NCBI GenBank assembly: GCA_023014485.1
Contig: JAJOZX010009438.1
Location: 98,553-162,552, forward strand
Length of the DNA: 64,000 bases
Reading direction: 5' to 3'
Source of the DNA: Bathynomus jamesi
Lineage: Eukaryota; Arthropoda; Malacostraca; Isopoda; Cirolanidae
Each line of letters starts with the position of its first letter. Positions within the stretch are counted from its first letter, which is position 1. The notes under the pieces are model-generated. The model was not told the DNA's origin. It was given only the letters and a program-made list of their open reading frames with translations, and searched no databases. The translations under genes were made by a program, and so were the position numbers. Positions 1-10,506 of this stretch are shown piece by piece.

Positions 1-152
1 ATGCAGTTTTCACAGCCTTTTTCGCACTTATGTAAGTGTGTTTCCGTTAGGCCTATGATATCTATGCTGGTTTCCGTAGCTAAATTTTGCAAGTATTGTA
101 ATTTGCAGTCTGCATGGTCCGTATAGAGGCCTTGTATATTTGTGTATAATAA
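1..152 (-). mobile_element. LINE endonuclease fragment (5' end of LINE-C, copy A)
   Basis: Read on the minus strand, this is the N-terminal end of the endonuclease frame seen in full at 48,350-51,420 (residues like [11 protein letters not shown] and IIGLTETHL). The rest of the element would lie left of the window edge. The frame ends in a TA/TG-rich tract that is also present in copy B. Confidence 0.85.
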
Positions 153-355
153 TATATATATGTGTGTGTGTTTGTGTGTGTAAAAAAGAACAAAGAATAA
201 TTCCTATATTAATGTCTTTATATTCATATAATACTTATATTTTTATATATTTATATTTTTATATTCATTTTTACATATAAGAGTCCAAATTCGCATAACA
301 CCACTGACACGAGTTTGGATAAATTTTTTATTTTCTTTCTACTTTATTTTTGCTC
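153..355. repeat. TA/TG-associated dispersed repeat
   Basis: A short (TA)(TG) tract is followed by AT-rich sequence in which GTAAAAAWGAACAAWGAATAA and ATTCATTTTTACATA can fold back on each other, then CGAGTTTGGATAA. The same order occurs at 51,421-51,622 (duplicate) and, diverged, at 29,475-29,600. Class unknown. Confidence 0.5.
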
Positions 356-879
356 AATAGTTGATGAATTATTTCTTTTTAATTTACTTAATCATTTTTT
401 TTTTAGATTTAGCTTAATGATGTAATCTTGTTAAATTCTGCAATGTTCATTTTCTTTATACATTCTCTCTTCGTTGTGAAAGATGAAGTCATGTCTTGCT
501 TAACACTTAATTTTAAATTTTAGGCATTTAATTTTTGCTCATATGCATGTTTAATTGTAATTTATAATAAAATGCATATTTTGATTTCTACTTTTAGTTA
601 ACTCGGCAGATCATGATAACATCAGATCTGTCAATATGCGGTTTAAAATAAAAATATGGCTTCATCTTCAAATATCTTGCTTATCTGTTTAGACATTGAT
701 ACAGCTAAAATATTTACCCTATCTTCAAATATTTTGCAAAATAATTCAGCCTATTGATAATAAAAAACCAAACAGGTCAACATTAAATAATAATGATGTC
801 ACCAAAAATTCAGTATAAATAGTCATACAATTTTTCAAATTAATTATCATTCTGATTGTCTGATCTGACTTAGAGGCTG
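356..879. other. AT-rich stretch, no gene seen
   Basis: No frame or repeat is recognised. The matching stretch in copy B is 51,624-52,140, inside intron 6 of the P450 gene, so by analogy this is intron sequence. Confidence 0.5.
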
Positions 880-1170
880 GGCATTACCTGTAACATTTTA
901 GAAGTAAACTACAGTAAGAGAATATCTTTGTCTTCCCCTTCGAGCCTTGTTTTCTTCAGAGAACTTAGTCTTAAAATAGAGAAAAATAATTTCCCGATAC
1001 GCTACAAGAAGAATCGGGGAACCCTTAGAGAATTTCATAAGCCTCACAGCATCCTCCGATCCACTACAAGAAGAAATCGGAGAGTAGTATAAGAGAAACT
1101 ACTCTCATTGTTGGTTTGTTCATTGTATCAGTTGCTCGGACGGACGAAGGCCATAGACGGAGGGGTTAAT
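880..1170 (+). repeat. Dispersed repeat with three adjacent hairpins, copy A
   Basis: The repeat contains a TTCGAGCCTTGTT block, then three adjacent inverted repeats: 991-1,021 (stem TTCCCGAT/ATCGGGGAA), 1,054-1,082 (stem CTCCGAT/ATCGGAG) and 1,080-1,106 (stem GAGAGTAGT/ACTACTCTC). Loops 1 and 2 both contain CTACAAGAAGA; loop 3 is ATAAGAGAA. The repeat ends at GGCCATAGACGGAGGGGTTA just before a TA array. A relative at 30,955-31,275 shares the first block and the last block. It could be an LTR or leader fragment of a retroelement; class unresolved. Confidence 0.6.
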
Positions 1171-1195
1171 ATATATATATATATATAACATGTAT

Positions 1196-1400
1196 ATAAC
1201 ACGCAATGGCTAGTATGCAAGTGAGTTACACTCGTGAGGAAAAGGTGGAGGCCTTTTCTTCACAAGTGCAACTCACTTCCATGTTGGCCATTGCGTGTTA
1301 TTTTACCTGCAACAAAAAAAAGGTCTCAAAACAAGACATCAATTTGAATATTTGTTCACTTCATTTTGTCCACTTCAAGTTCCGATTGAATCCTAATACG
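1196..1400. mobile_element. Mariner-like 5' fragment arranged as a foldback, copy A
   Basis: AACACGCAATGGC at 1,200 is repeated inverted near 1,300, with GTGAGTTACACTCGTGAGG-type arms of about 48 bp. Read from the minus strand, the right arm begins MANMEVS..EEK after an upstream leader. The same leader and start (MANMKASY) occur at 26,780-27,272, downstream of a mariner-type terminal repeat. I infer that the apparent 82-residue plus-strand frame here is an inverted transposase N-terminus, not a gene. Copy B is at 52,510-52,720. Confidence 0.55.
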
Positions 1401-1594
1401 ATTAACAAAAGTATTAATAGTGGTTGTTTTAGTAAAAGATTGTACGAGAAATGAATTTCTGTAAAGTGGATAGTGTTTCATTTAAAAATGTTTTACTGCA
1501 ACTAAAACCAGTAAAGTTAAACCTGTCCCTGGATTGAGACATTATGATAACTCATACTTCAATTATAGACGCTCCATTACTCATATAATTAAGT

Positions 1595-2700
1595 GAACCA
1601 TCTTATGATCTTGTTCTCGTCAATTCGCAAACATCACATCAGGGATTTCAGCGGTTTCTTTTATTATTGCAGCCATTTTGTTTCTCACCTTTTTCATTTC
1701 GGTTTTACTGCAGATGTAGGCCACATGAGGCATTATGTGACGAAATACAGTGAAACAAAACACAAATGAAGAATCTGTTAGCAGTCTCTGCAAATTTCCT
1801 GCTTGATATCGTGTTGCAGGTTGTTGCGTTTCGAATAACTCATGGCCAACCTCCCATGTTACTGAACTAGTATCATGTTTACATAAGGCTTAATAAGCAA
1901 ATTTTTGCTATTAACATAATGCTAAAAGATAAGCAAGTGGGCCATGCCCCAACATTTGGGAAACCAGTGGTCTAGGCAGTCAAGAAGCGCTTTTCGGTAC
2001 TCAAAATCTTTCACTGTTCAAATGTTAAAATTCCATCTTGTTTTAATAGTTCTCGGCAATCTTTCTCTAATTAATTCATCTAACACTGAGCATCTCTGAG
2101 GAGAATTAAAAAAAATGTTGGAATTGTCGGTAAATTTCTGAAAGGACTCGCATGCTTGAGAAATTCGAGACAATGACTGAGTCATTATTAAATTCATCTG
2201 GTAGACGTAGCAATGAACGGAATGTGTGTTCGGAACTGTTCTTTATAACAACATTTACACCAGCTGTATGTCCGCTCGTAACTGCGGCCACATCATAACT
2301 CTGAGCAATTAATTTTTCAGGACAATAGAGAATGATGGAGTTTAATTGTTTAAAAAAAACGGACGTTGCGTCATGATTAGCTAGATTAAAAAGTGCCAAA
2401 TTCTCCTTCATTCCCTTAAGCTCGTAGCGTTAAACAATAGCTAATTGAAACGTAATACGGTAATAGTTATATCAGTTGTTTCATCTGCAATTTATCCTTA
2501 CAAAATTGGTTACAACAATCTCTCTTAACATTTGATTCCGGTTACTGGTAATGAACATGAAAGCAGCTCGTTCTGTATTATCATTGAGGTCCTTTTAAAC
2601 ACAATAGCTTTATGCAAATGATCTTTTAAAGTCGCGTTCAAATCAGCAGAATATTCCATTAATCCTCTAAAAACACCGAAATTGTTGGAAAAATAATTTT
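1595..2700 (-). pseudogene. hAT transposase remnant (ZMYM1/DUF4371-like), copy A
   Basis: On the minus strand, broken frames read [11 protein letters not shown], then [11 protein letters not shown] at about 2,490-2,455, then [19 protein letters not shown] (2,330-2,270), and later [14 protein letters not shown]. This order matches the RNase-H-like core of the hAT group annotated as ZMYM1-like or DUF4371 proteins, where the first D of the ADETTD block is catalytic. Several frameshifts and stops interrupt it. No terminal repeats were identified. It lies in what should be the intron before the I-helix exon of the partial P450. Copy B is at 52,921-54,020. Confidence 0.75.
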
Positions 2701-3076
2701 TCTTAGTGGAAGTTCAAAGTTAGCAAAAATTTTGTTTGTACCTTCAATAATTTTTTCTAAGATATATTTGATTACGTAACTTGTCTTTGATGTTGCTCAT
2801 TTGATTTCTTATAAATCGAATCGAGGTTTATTTTTATATTCACTACGTATAAAACAGCTAAATTGGCCAAATTGTTGACAAGTTTCTGGACGTTTCGATC
2901 ACAAACCAGTTCGATCACATCTCATTTCGATCAATGCCAGTTCGATCACAAACCAATATGATGTTATTAGTTTGTCATTAGTTATTAGTTTGTATGTGAG
3001 GGACCGCGGTGCTAGCTAGGTTAATAGATAGGGCGTGTACTGGGATTTGTAAAATGCAAGGTAAATTTACTTCAAA

Positions 3077-3254
3077 GGCCGCACAGCAACCACGTATCCT
3101 ACATTAATAACACATATATCAATCGATAGAGCAGAAAAAACTATATATATACACAGCTATACAAGCTTTTCAAAATATTAAAAAAATGTAAAAATTACAA
3201 TAATTTCAAGAAATGTGTTATTAAATGTAGGATACGTGATTGCTCTGTGGCCCC
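3077..3254. repeat. Foldback repeat (GGCC..CACAGCAA arms), copy A
   Basis: The arms GGCCGCACAGCAACCACGTA and CACGTATCCTACATTAATAA are repeated inverted with few mismatches, ending at CTCTGTGGCC. The spacer is about 90 bp of AT-rich DNA. This is MITE-like but has no classified terminal repeat. Copy B is at 54,404-54,583. Confidence 0.65.
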
Positions 3255-3262
3255 CAGTTAAT

Positions 3263-3401
3263 TGAATGCCAGGTTAGGTCAACTGTACGCCCTTGACGTT
3301 TTGTTAGGTGAAGTCGTGATATTTCGTTAAAAGTAACGGAAACATCACGACTTAACCTAACCAATCGTCAAGGGCGTACAGTTGACCTAACCGGGCATTC
3401 A
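3263..3401. repeat. Long hairpin repeat with TTAGGT-rich arms, copy A
   Basis: Two arms of about 65 bp (TGAATGCC, GTTAGGTCAACTGTACGCCC, TTGACG, GTCGTGAT and their complements) face each other around a loop of a few bases. A related, partly tandem piece occurs at 46,268-46,510 inside a second LINE, so this is a dispersed foldback family. The TTAGGT words resemble arthropod telomere repeats but are not a TTAGG array. Confidence 0.75.
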
Positions 3402-3677
3402 CATTATTTGATCGATGCAAACGGAGCACATATTCTTCTAACTGATGCATGTGCATCAGTTGCATCGGTCTGGATCCGCCCTGTGAAGGTCCCACGTTCG
3501 ATTCTTACTGCCGCCGTGATTGGAGTCAGGCAGCCACTTTCTGAGTTCATTCTTTGAGTTTATGCGTACTTCCATCCGGGTAGTGAAATAAGAGTTTCGA
3601 ATGTTACCAGTTTTATCTTCCTTCTGAGATGATTCTCCTCATATATACATACAGTATGTTACTTTTCACAATTACAG

Positions 3678-3858
3678 TCGAAGATTTGAACTTCTGCATT
3701 GCGGACTTATTTGCAGCTGGATCTGAGACCTCAACCATAACCCTTCAATTTATTGTCTTCTACCTGGCCAATTATCCTCAGATACAAACACGACTTCAGA
3801 AGGAGATTGACGAAGCTCTTCCTAACGGAATTCTAGCTACCCTCGAAGACAAACCAAA
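3678..3858 (+). CDS. P450 paralogue A, exon with I-helix
   Basis: Acceptor ATTACAG and donor GTAAGA flank 181 nt encoding [19 protein letters not shown], the oxygen-activation motif of P450s (A/G-G-x-E-T). One substitution turns the Gly of copy B (FGAGSE) into Ala (FAAGSE). Confidence 0.85.
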
Positions 3859-4619
3859 GTAAGAAGGTCACAGAAGCAGTTCGCAGTTATAATTGCACTT
3901 TACAAATGATTCATCAGTAATAAAAAGAACATATGCTAAACTGGAAATGATGTATAAGAATAAGTCTGTTTTAGGTTACATACAGTTCTTTTCTAAATAT
4001 AGAACATTTCCAAAGAATTACAGTAACATTTTTCTCAGTTTACAAAAATTCCCTCATTACAAAAGTTTCCTCTTCCTGAAAGAGGAGATTGGAAACACTA
4101 ATCGACCAGGAAGTACTTCTTGGGGAGCGGGGACGTTGGGTGGAGGACAGGGAGTGCTGGCACTCCCGTTCCTCCTGTCATTATCCTCCTTAGCTGATCT
4201 TTTTCCGTGTCTCATCTACCCTGTAAACAGTCCAGCATGCTCTCACACACACACACTCACACACACACACACACTTCTCCCTTTGTTCTTCACTACACAT
4301 ACATGCATTTTACACATTACACAATCTTTTCAAAATAAAAAAATATTAAAAATATTGTATTTGGCTTCTTACTGTGGGGGATGTTTCTTGAGGGTTTTGC
4401 CTTTAGCCCCTCCTCCTTGCATATAAAAAATTTTTATGTTACGAAAACGAGTATGAATGATGTTAAAAATAAATTGGTTCTTCGTAGGTCAGATTCTTTC
4501 AATATTTTAGAGTAAAATTAGTTAGAAGTAATTTTGTCATAAATGATGATTGAATGAAAGGAAAACTCATGAATATGTTGAAAATTCTATATTATTTGTT
4601 GAAAACGTGATTATTCCAG
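3859..4619 (+). other. Intron of P450 paralogue A
   Basis: Holds a short (CA)n tract near 4,240-4,273, which is longer in copy B (55,577-55,617). There is no other feature I can name. The open frames here are intronic. Confidence 0.7.
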
Positions 4620-4736
4620 ACTTCATTACACGGAAGCATTATCTACGAAATCCTGCGTCATTCTTCCTTGGCTTCTTTATCTGGTATGCACATGGCCTCG
4701 GTCGACACAAAACTTGGTGGCTACATAATTCCAAAG
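4620..4736 (+). pseudogene. P450 paralogue A, K-helix exon with one-base deletion
   Basis: Homologous to 55,971-56,088. One T is missing in AAGCATTATC, shifting the frame before the E-x-x-R motif (EILR in copy B). Splice sites are retained. Confidence 0.8.
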
Positions 4737-4869
4737 GTTGGTTTAATGTGCCAGTACGAATTAAGCTATGGTTGACACATTAATATATACTCGTGAATAA
4801 CATATATGAATGCATCTAATGAGAAAAATATGAAATGAAATAATAACAAATCTTAATTAATAATTTCAG

Positions 4870-5014
4870 GGTGCATTTGTCGCTGGGGCGTCTTTTTCAT
4901 GTCATTATAATCCTGATTATTTCGAGTCACCAAATGAATTTCGGCCAGAGAGGTACTTGGATTCGGATGGAAAATTCGTAAGCCCTAAGGAAGGGTTTAT
5001 GCCGTTCGGCTTAG
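4870..5014 (+). CDS. P450 paralogue A, exon before the haem loop
   Basis: 145 nt with no indels relative to copy B. It encodes [23 protein letters not shown] and GFMPFGL, the aromatic/PERF region and the start of the haem-binding loop. Acceptor TTTCAG, donor GTAAAT. Confidence 0.85.
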
Positions 5015-5393
5015 GTAAATTATGCAATAATTCCATATATATATATATATATATATAAGAAAATTAACAGCAAAGTTTTTGAAAAAAATAAAAATTCGTT
5101 TTCTTCAATATTGAGGAAAACAAAAACTAACATTTTAATTTAAGTTTAACTGTATGCCTTAATATAATTATACCAAAGACTATATAAGCCTATTATATCT
5201 AGTCAGTCCACGCTCACATTACAAAGTGTAAATAATTTCATGCAAACATTTTTAAACACTAAAAATACGGCAACATGTTGAAAGTCACTTTTATTCTTTT
5301 ATATAGCTATGGTTTCTACCTTTTTGCAAGTACAAAAGATGAAAAATATTCTCAGAAAAGAATTCTCAGAAGTCAAAATGAACTGTTTTTCAG

Positions 5394-5576
5394 GGCGTCG
5401 TCAGTGCCTGGGTGAAGCTTGGCTGAATGGAGATTTCATTTTTCTAACGACGATGTTGCAAAGCCTAAACTTCAACACGCCTCAAGGCAAGACAATCGAT
5501 TGAATCCATTGGAGAATAATCCTTTTATGCGTATGCCAAATGCGGACAGGAAATCTTAGTAACAATTCGTTCATAA
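5394..5576 (+). pseudogene. P450 paralogue A, haem-binding exon with five one-base deletions
   Basis: It begins RRQCLGEA, which holds the haem-ligand Cys. Five single bases are absent compared with 56,805-56,992 (in CTTTGG, CTCG, GATTTT, ATCTG and GGAACA), so as written the frame closes early at TID-stop. With those bases the downstream coding matches copy B closely, to the TAA at 5,574. Confidence 0.8.
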
Positions 5577-5627
5577 ATATATGAATTCCGCAGAACATGG
5601 CATCTAATGAACGTGCACTGTGTGTAT

Positions 5628-5633
5628 AATAAA
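5628..5633 (+). promoter_or_regulatory. Polyadenylation signal AATAAA, P450 paralogue A
   Basis: AATAAA lies about 50 nt after the stop codon. It is conserved at 57,045-57,050 in copy B. Confidence 0.65.
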
Positions 5634-5639
5634 GTCATA

Positions 5640-7985
5640 GATGGACGGACTATATGTATGTATGTATGTATGTATGATGATGAGAACAATATATAGAGTA
5701 ATGGATGGACGGACTATGTAGGTATGTGTGTATGAATAATAGATTTTTGGGTTAATATTCCGCTGAACTCAAACCAACACCTCAACATGACAACATAATA
5801 TTTGAATCGTTACGAAAGATAACGTAGAAAACTATGTTTCATATAGTGTGCAAATGATTATAAAGCAATAAATAATATAAAACTTAGGTCAACGTACATT
5901 ACGAACAAAAAGAGTTTGTTCATATATACGTATTTCTAGATGTGGTTATTCCGGTTAGGTTAGGGTTAGAGAGTTTGTTACGTGTGTTAGGTTACGTTGT
6001 GCCCTCACAGTCAATAATTTTCTGATTAATTTTGATGTAGTTTGAGGGACTTTGACCTTCATTTCGTTTTTAAATTTGCGATTCTTCAAATACGAAAACT
6101 GAAACTATCTCGGAAACGCTCCTTTGTACAAGAAACGGATGTCACATTCTTTGAAAGCACAGCAAAATTTATCAAAAAAATATCTTCTGGTCATTAATGC
6201 TGGTTTGAGTTCAGCGGAATATTTACCAATTTTGTAATATATGATATCTAAGATTGCACTATACAAAATCATACGTTTTGTGCAAAAGGGGTAAAAAAAT
6301 GACAATAGAATACTTACAAATATCAAATTCAACATAAATAACGCATTTGTGCGGTGTCAGTTATATATATATAAATTTCTTTTGAATTGTTAATTAGACT
6401 GTGAGCGAGCTTCAATTCTACGTTATCAGATTTTATGGCTTATTCAGAATTGTGACACCTTAATAAGGTTTGGTATACTCAACTGTTAATTGTGCTACCA
6501 GAAGGGTAGCATTTAAAGTTGCTCTGTATGCATTCCTTTTCAGTAGCATTCCATAATGCTGTCTTTTCACCGTTTGTGTACTCTTTTTCCTTATCACTGC
6601 GAGTGTCTGTCATGATGACAGATTTAAATGAGTAGTACTGTAGGTTCGTCGTACTGAATTAATTTGAACGATACGTACTTCAAATATACTTAAGGTGCGC
6701 CTCGGGAAAGAAGAGCAGCTGCCTTTATTAATTAACTTTTCATTTCTTTCCCATTTGTTTATAACTCGCCGAAACCTATATCTAAGATTATATATACACA
6801 GCGTATAGCAATATACCAATGTGAAAACATTTTCCCATCATTTTGTGCTTCATCCAGCCAAATGAATATACATACTCGCCACCTTGCGGATGGAGCGAGA
6901 ATTAGTTTTGCACTCGCATGATTTAGAAGTATATTTGAATATTATCGCATTAATCTTTAAAGATACGTATAAGTTATATGCTTAATTTATTAATTGATCG
7001 TATATTTCATAACATATTAAACTGTATAACAATAAATATTAATACTCATGACGTTTTTTCGTGGGCAATTTAGTTCTCCTTCCTTAGTTCTCCATCAACA
7101 CAGCTTTTATTTGGCTCATGAATGAAAAGAAACTTAAATAAATTCCTGTACAAAAAATTTTGAGCGAGTGAGTGTCCTGCTTACTTTAGTTCCACGAGGA
7201 GCTAACATTTTGAATGTAACTTCACAAATTATTGACTCAACATCTTTGAATGCGAAGCTTCAAATGTTGATAGTTGCGTTATTTTGTAAATTTGGTTCCT
7301 TAATTTCATAAAATTGCGGAGGGACTCTCTGTATGTGTGTGTGTGTATCTGTATATAGGCTTTGATCTTATGCTGTCATATTTTGCTTTTTGGTTTTAGC
7401 TTTTTCTGCGTCTTACCACAACATTCAGAACATTAAAACCTTTACGTCTTTTCATATAAAGGAAAGAAAGCTTCACTTTTTCAATGAAAATTTAAAGGAT
7501 AATTTTAGATTCCAAATAAATTCTTGGGTAACAATGTAAAAATTGCATTACTAGTAAAATGTAGCCAAATTATATATATCATTATATTGTTCATACAAAG
7601 ATTAAAAGCAAAAATATTTTTTCTTAATTTTTTATAAGACATTAAATGTCCATATATTTCTGTCCTTTATTTATATATTTTCATGAACTAAGCCGACTGA
7701 AAATATATGGACACATGCAAAGTAAAATTGAAAAAGTTTTCATTTGTTAGAATTTAATTAATAACATTATGACGAGAAAATATTATTTTTACTATCAACA
7801 ATGAAATTAATTGTTAATTTTGATTATTTATCCAATTCTCCGAAGAGTGACAGCTGAAATAATGTTTTGTGTCACTCGTGAAAACTTCGAAAAGTAACTT
7901 TGTATTACAATTTTTCCTATCTTCCATCTGTGTTTTAATTAGCATGGAATAATAAGCAAAAACAAGTAATGATAAACGCTATGCT
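5640..7985. other. 3' flank of P450, no gene seen (copy A)
   Basis: AT-rich sequence with short GTAT/ATGGACGGAC tandem words at 5,640-5,740, some GGTTAGGTTAGGGTTAG near 5,953, and a short inverted repeat GTCCATATATTT near 7,649 and 7,703. No coding frame is supported. The same stretch is at 57,058-59,435 in copy B. Confidence 0.6.
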
Positions 7986-7989
7986 TCTG

Positions 7990-9050
7990 ATTCAGAAATC
8001 AGTTGGAGTTCAGCTGAGATACGTTATGACGGTCGAGAAGAGATAGAATGCCAACCTTCTCCGAAGAATTCGGGGAAATTTGTTGATATATCTGAGTAAA
8101 TTAACAATAAAAAGAAAAAGGTGAAGATGATGTTGGTTCTAGCGCCCCTTCGGTTAAGGTTTTCGTCTCAAAATTAAAGAATAATGCCTCTATTAGTGTC
8201 CCCGCGCAAAAGGATGTTGCAGTCATCTCTTCGTTAGAAAATGCAGAAGGCGCAAAACAAAAAGACAAACACAGACTCTAAAATATTTTTCATCGTTAAG
8301 GTAAATCAACTTTGTCTTTCGAACATATTACATCAAATGTAGAATTAGTGGAAAAACAAGACAAGAACCAGAGTTAGGTCTCAATTCGAAAATAGAAACT
8401 AGGCTTTCGAGACAAAATAAGGAAAATGAAACGAGACAAAAAGCTTGTCAAAGACCATGTTAAAATAATAGAAGACCTTTCAATGCCTGAAAAGGACGAA
8501 CTAGAGTAAGACGATTTATATCATACCGAATTTGGAGAACATTCTGGAAGCTGTTATCTTGTAATCTTTTTTATCATGATAACAGGCGTTATTCTTTCCG
8601 TTACAGTTGGCGTTGCAGCGTTGGTAAGTAAATTTACGGACACTAGCGTTGGAGGTTCTCCGTTTGTTGAAAATCGTTTTGAGGATACTCAGAGTAATGT
8701 AGGCTTAGAAAAAAGATTTCAGCAACTAGTTAATCACCAGATTTCCAAACTGCCAAAGTTTTAACGCAGAAGGAAAAATACAGTCGCTCTTTCATTTGCG
8801 TAAAACAACAAAACAGTGGAAATTAGCAAGAATATAAATAAGTTTAAAAGAAGGCAAAAAGTACACTTAAAAGGTCAATTTAAAAGACAATCGCCTGAAC
8901 GAAAACCGAAACTGAAAAATTCTTTAACCAAATTATTTAAAACGATAAATTCTTCAAATAAGTCGTTAAAACAAACGAAAAAGAAACTATGACGGACAAT
9001 TTTGGAAATACGAAAAATCAGTTCTTTCTCTTGCTGAAGAAATAATCACA
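7990..9050 (+). pseudogene. Degenerate lysine-rich frame with one membrane segment, copy A
   Basis: Pieces of open frame read DSEISWSSAEIRYDG, then VKVFVSKLKNNASI, then KKLVKDHVKIIEDLSMPEKD. They are followed by a 62-residue frame at 8,576-8,764 that starts in a hydrophobic run (MITGVILSVTVGVAALV), and downstream by a Lys/Arg-rich stretch (KFKRRQKVHLKGQFKRQ). Stops and shifts lie between them. I do not recognise the family. The charged-membrane-charged layout suggests a single-pass membrane protein remnant. Copy B (59,430-60,470) has a further four-base insertion that breaks the 62-residue frame. Confidence 0.35.
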
Positions 9051-9607
9051 AGTAGTATAATGTACCCAATAATCGTCCTGCTGTTTTTATCTGAAAATAT
9101 TAACCGAAAGCTAATCGAGAAGAGTCAGTTTTGGAAGCCATTGCCTTTAGCTAATTCTAAACATCGCCAGATGCAGATGCGCTTCATTTCCGTCAATTCA
9201 CGATACGACTGCGCGTACTTTAGTGCTTCATGAGACCGATTTTATATTTATTAAAGTTTATCTAAAGAACATTAAAATCACCTTCAAATAACTTTAATTC
9301 GTAAACATAATCTACTGTAAGATTCATTAGCATATGCAAAACCGACAATAATCAATAGCAACGAGAATTTGTCTGATGGCTATTAGTCTATCTGTTCATG
9401 AGAAAAAATTTGATTTAATGCCAATTATATTTATAAGATATGAATATTATTTCCATAAGAAAGAAAAGAATCTTTTTTAACACCAACCTTAATCATCTTC
9501 AATTATTTGATGACTAATTCAACCAGATTAATTCCTACGAGGATTACACTGTAACCATGGTTTTTTCTTTCTTTCTGGTAATAAATTTATAAATGATTGA
9601 AGTTACT

Positions 9608-9611
<4 letters not shown>

Positions 9612-9658
<47 letters not shown>
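9612..9658. repeat. (GA)n microsatellite, copy A
   Basis: About 47 bp of uninterrupted GA. The duplicate at 61,062-61,101 is slightly shorter. Confidence 0.95.
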
Positions 9659-9661
<3 letters not shown>

Positions 9662-9944
9662 TTTATTTTTGCAAACAGTTCATGCAGGTATCATTTGTCA
9701 TTACAATTAAGGTCGTATTCTTATTTATCAATATTATGTATTTCAGGAATAAAATATCACGTGGAAATGGACCTGATGGGTTATTACCAAGTGCCAGTAA
9801 CAGTAGTTATACATCTACTTCTATTCTTGCTGTCAGTAATTTATATAATTTCCAGGTGCTCGATGTGGCTCTGAAACTGATATCGTTCTTGGAGTAGCCT
9901 CGAAGAAGGAGCACAGCAATGAAAGAAAGTTTAGATAAAGGATG

Positions 9945-10130
9945 ATAATAATAATAATAATTAGCTAGAGAGGCCACAAACTGCCACACCGCATAGGCCA
10001 ACTAATGCGGCCTATTGTGCTAACTCCTGGATTATTATACCGGCACCATCGGAAGTCGAACTCCAGACTTCAGTGTCTTCATTTCGCTTATAGAGAAACG
10101 GTGTTACCAACTTTTGCTACGGGTGCTGGA
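9945..10130 (-). mobile_element. tRNA-derived SINE, copy A
   Basis: Read on the minus strand it starts with AGTTGGTAACACCG (A-box/D-arm-like), followed about 40 nt later by GAGTTCGACTTCC (B-box-like). A body with GGCCGCATTAGTTGGCC follows, and it ends in an (ATT)n tail on the minus strand. This order, tRNA-like promoter head then unrelated body then simple tail, is the SINE layout. It has no coding capacity. Copy B is at 61,386-61,585, and a diverged relative may lie at 38,140-38,290. Confidence 0.65.
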
Positions 10131-10506
10131 ATAGATAAGGAATGGATGGATATATTGACGAGTTGATTCATGAAAATAGAGTAACGAGTAAAGTTTCACG
10201 TTGAAAAGTTACTCTTAACGCGATGAACCATCCCACAGAGTAGTGTTATAGATGTATAAAAGTATGTAGATAGTTAACTTAGCAAAGAACAGCCAATGTA
10301 ACATCAAGAAAGAGAACACTTTATAAATCATTATTATATATGTTATAATGTTATAATGTTTCAGACCAACAAAGACCCTAGGATCCACTCATGGCTAGTC
10401 TACCTAACTGTTCGTAATTGTGTATTGTGCATGTCCTCCGTGGTGGCGGAGAGGACCTACAATTTTACGTGGGTTCCGAACCACAAAGCTTTAATTTCAC
10501 TACCTT

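Larger units (their letters stand above)
3678..5576 (+). pseudogene. Cytochrome P450, 3' half of a tandem paralogue (four exons, frameshifted)
   Basis: Four exons match exons 7-10 of the complete P450 gene at 37,019-56,992. Exons at 3,678-3,858 and 4,870-5,014 are intact. The exon at 4,620-4,736 lacks one T. The haem exon at 5,394-5,576 lacks five single bases, so the frame is lost after RRQCLGEA. Splice sites are conserved and there is no base-substitution stop. One-base gaps are equally common in the non-coding part of this copy. I therefore cannot tell true decay from consensus error. Exons 1-6 would lie upstream of the window. The protein would be a haem-thiolate monooxygenase of the endoplasmic reticulum; its substrate is unknown. 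Confidence 0.8.

Noticed and set aside
1206..1454. 82-residue frame [17 protein letters not shown] as a small gene
   Set aside because: It runs through a foldback of two inverted mariner N-termini, recurs at 52,529 with a different end, and has no conserved continuation.
3893..4426. 177-residue frame between two P450 exons
   Set aside because: It lies in an intron, contains a CA microsatellite and is broken in copy B.
5940..6000. GGTTAGGTTAGGGTTAG as an interstitial telomere
   Set aside because: Only a few irregular units are present, far from a TTAGG array. The TTAGGT words elsewhere belong to a foldback repeat.
10020..10130. A functional tRNA gene on the minus strand
   Set aside because: The T-arm does not pair properly, no acceptor stem is seen, and the sequence continues into a SINE body with a simple tail.
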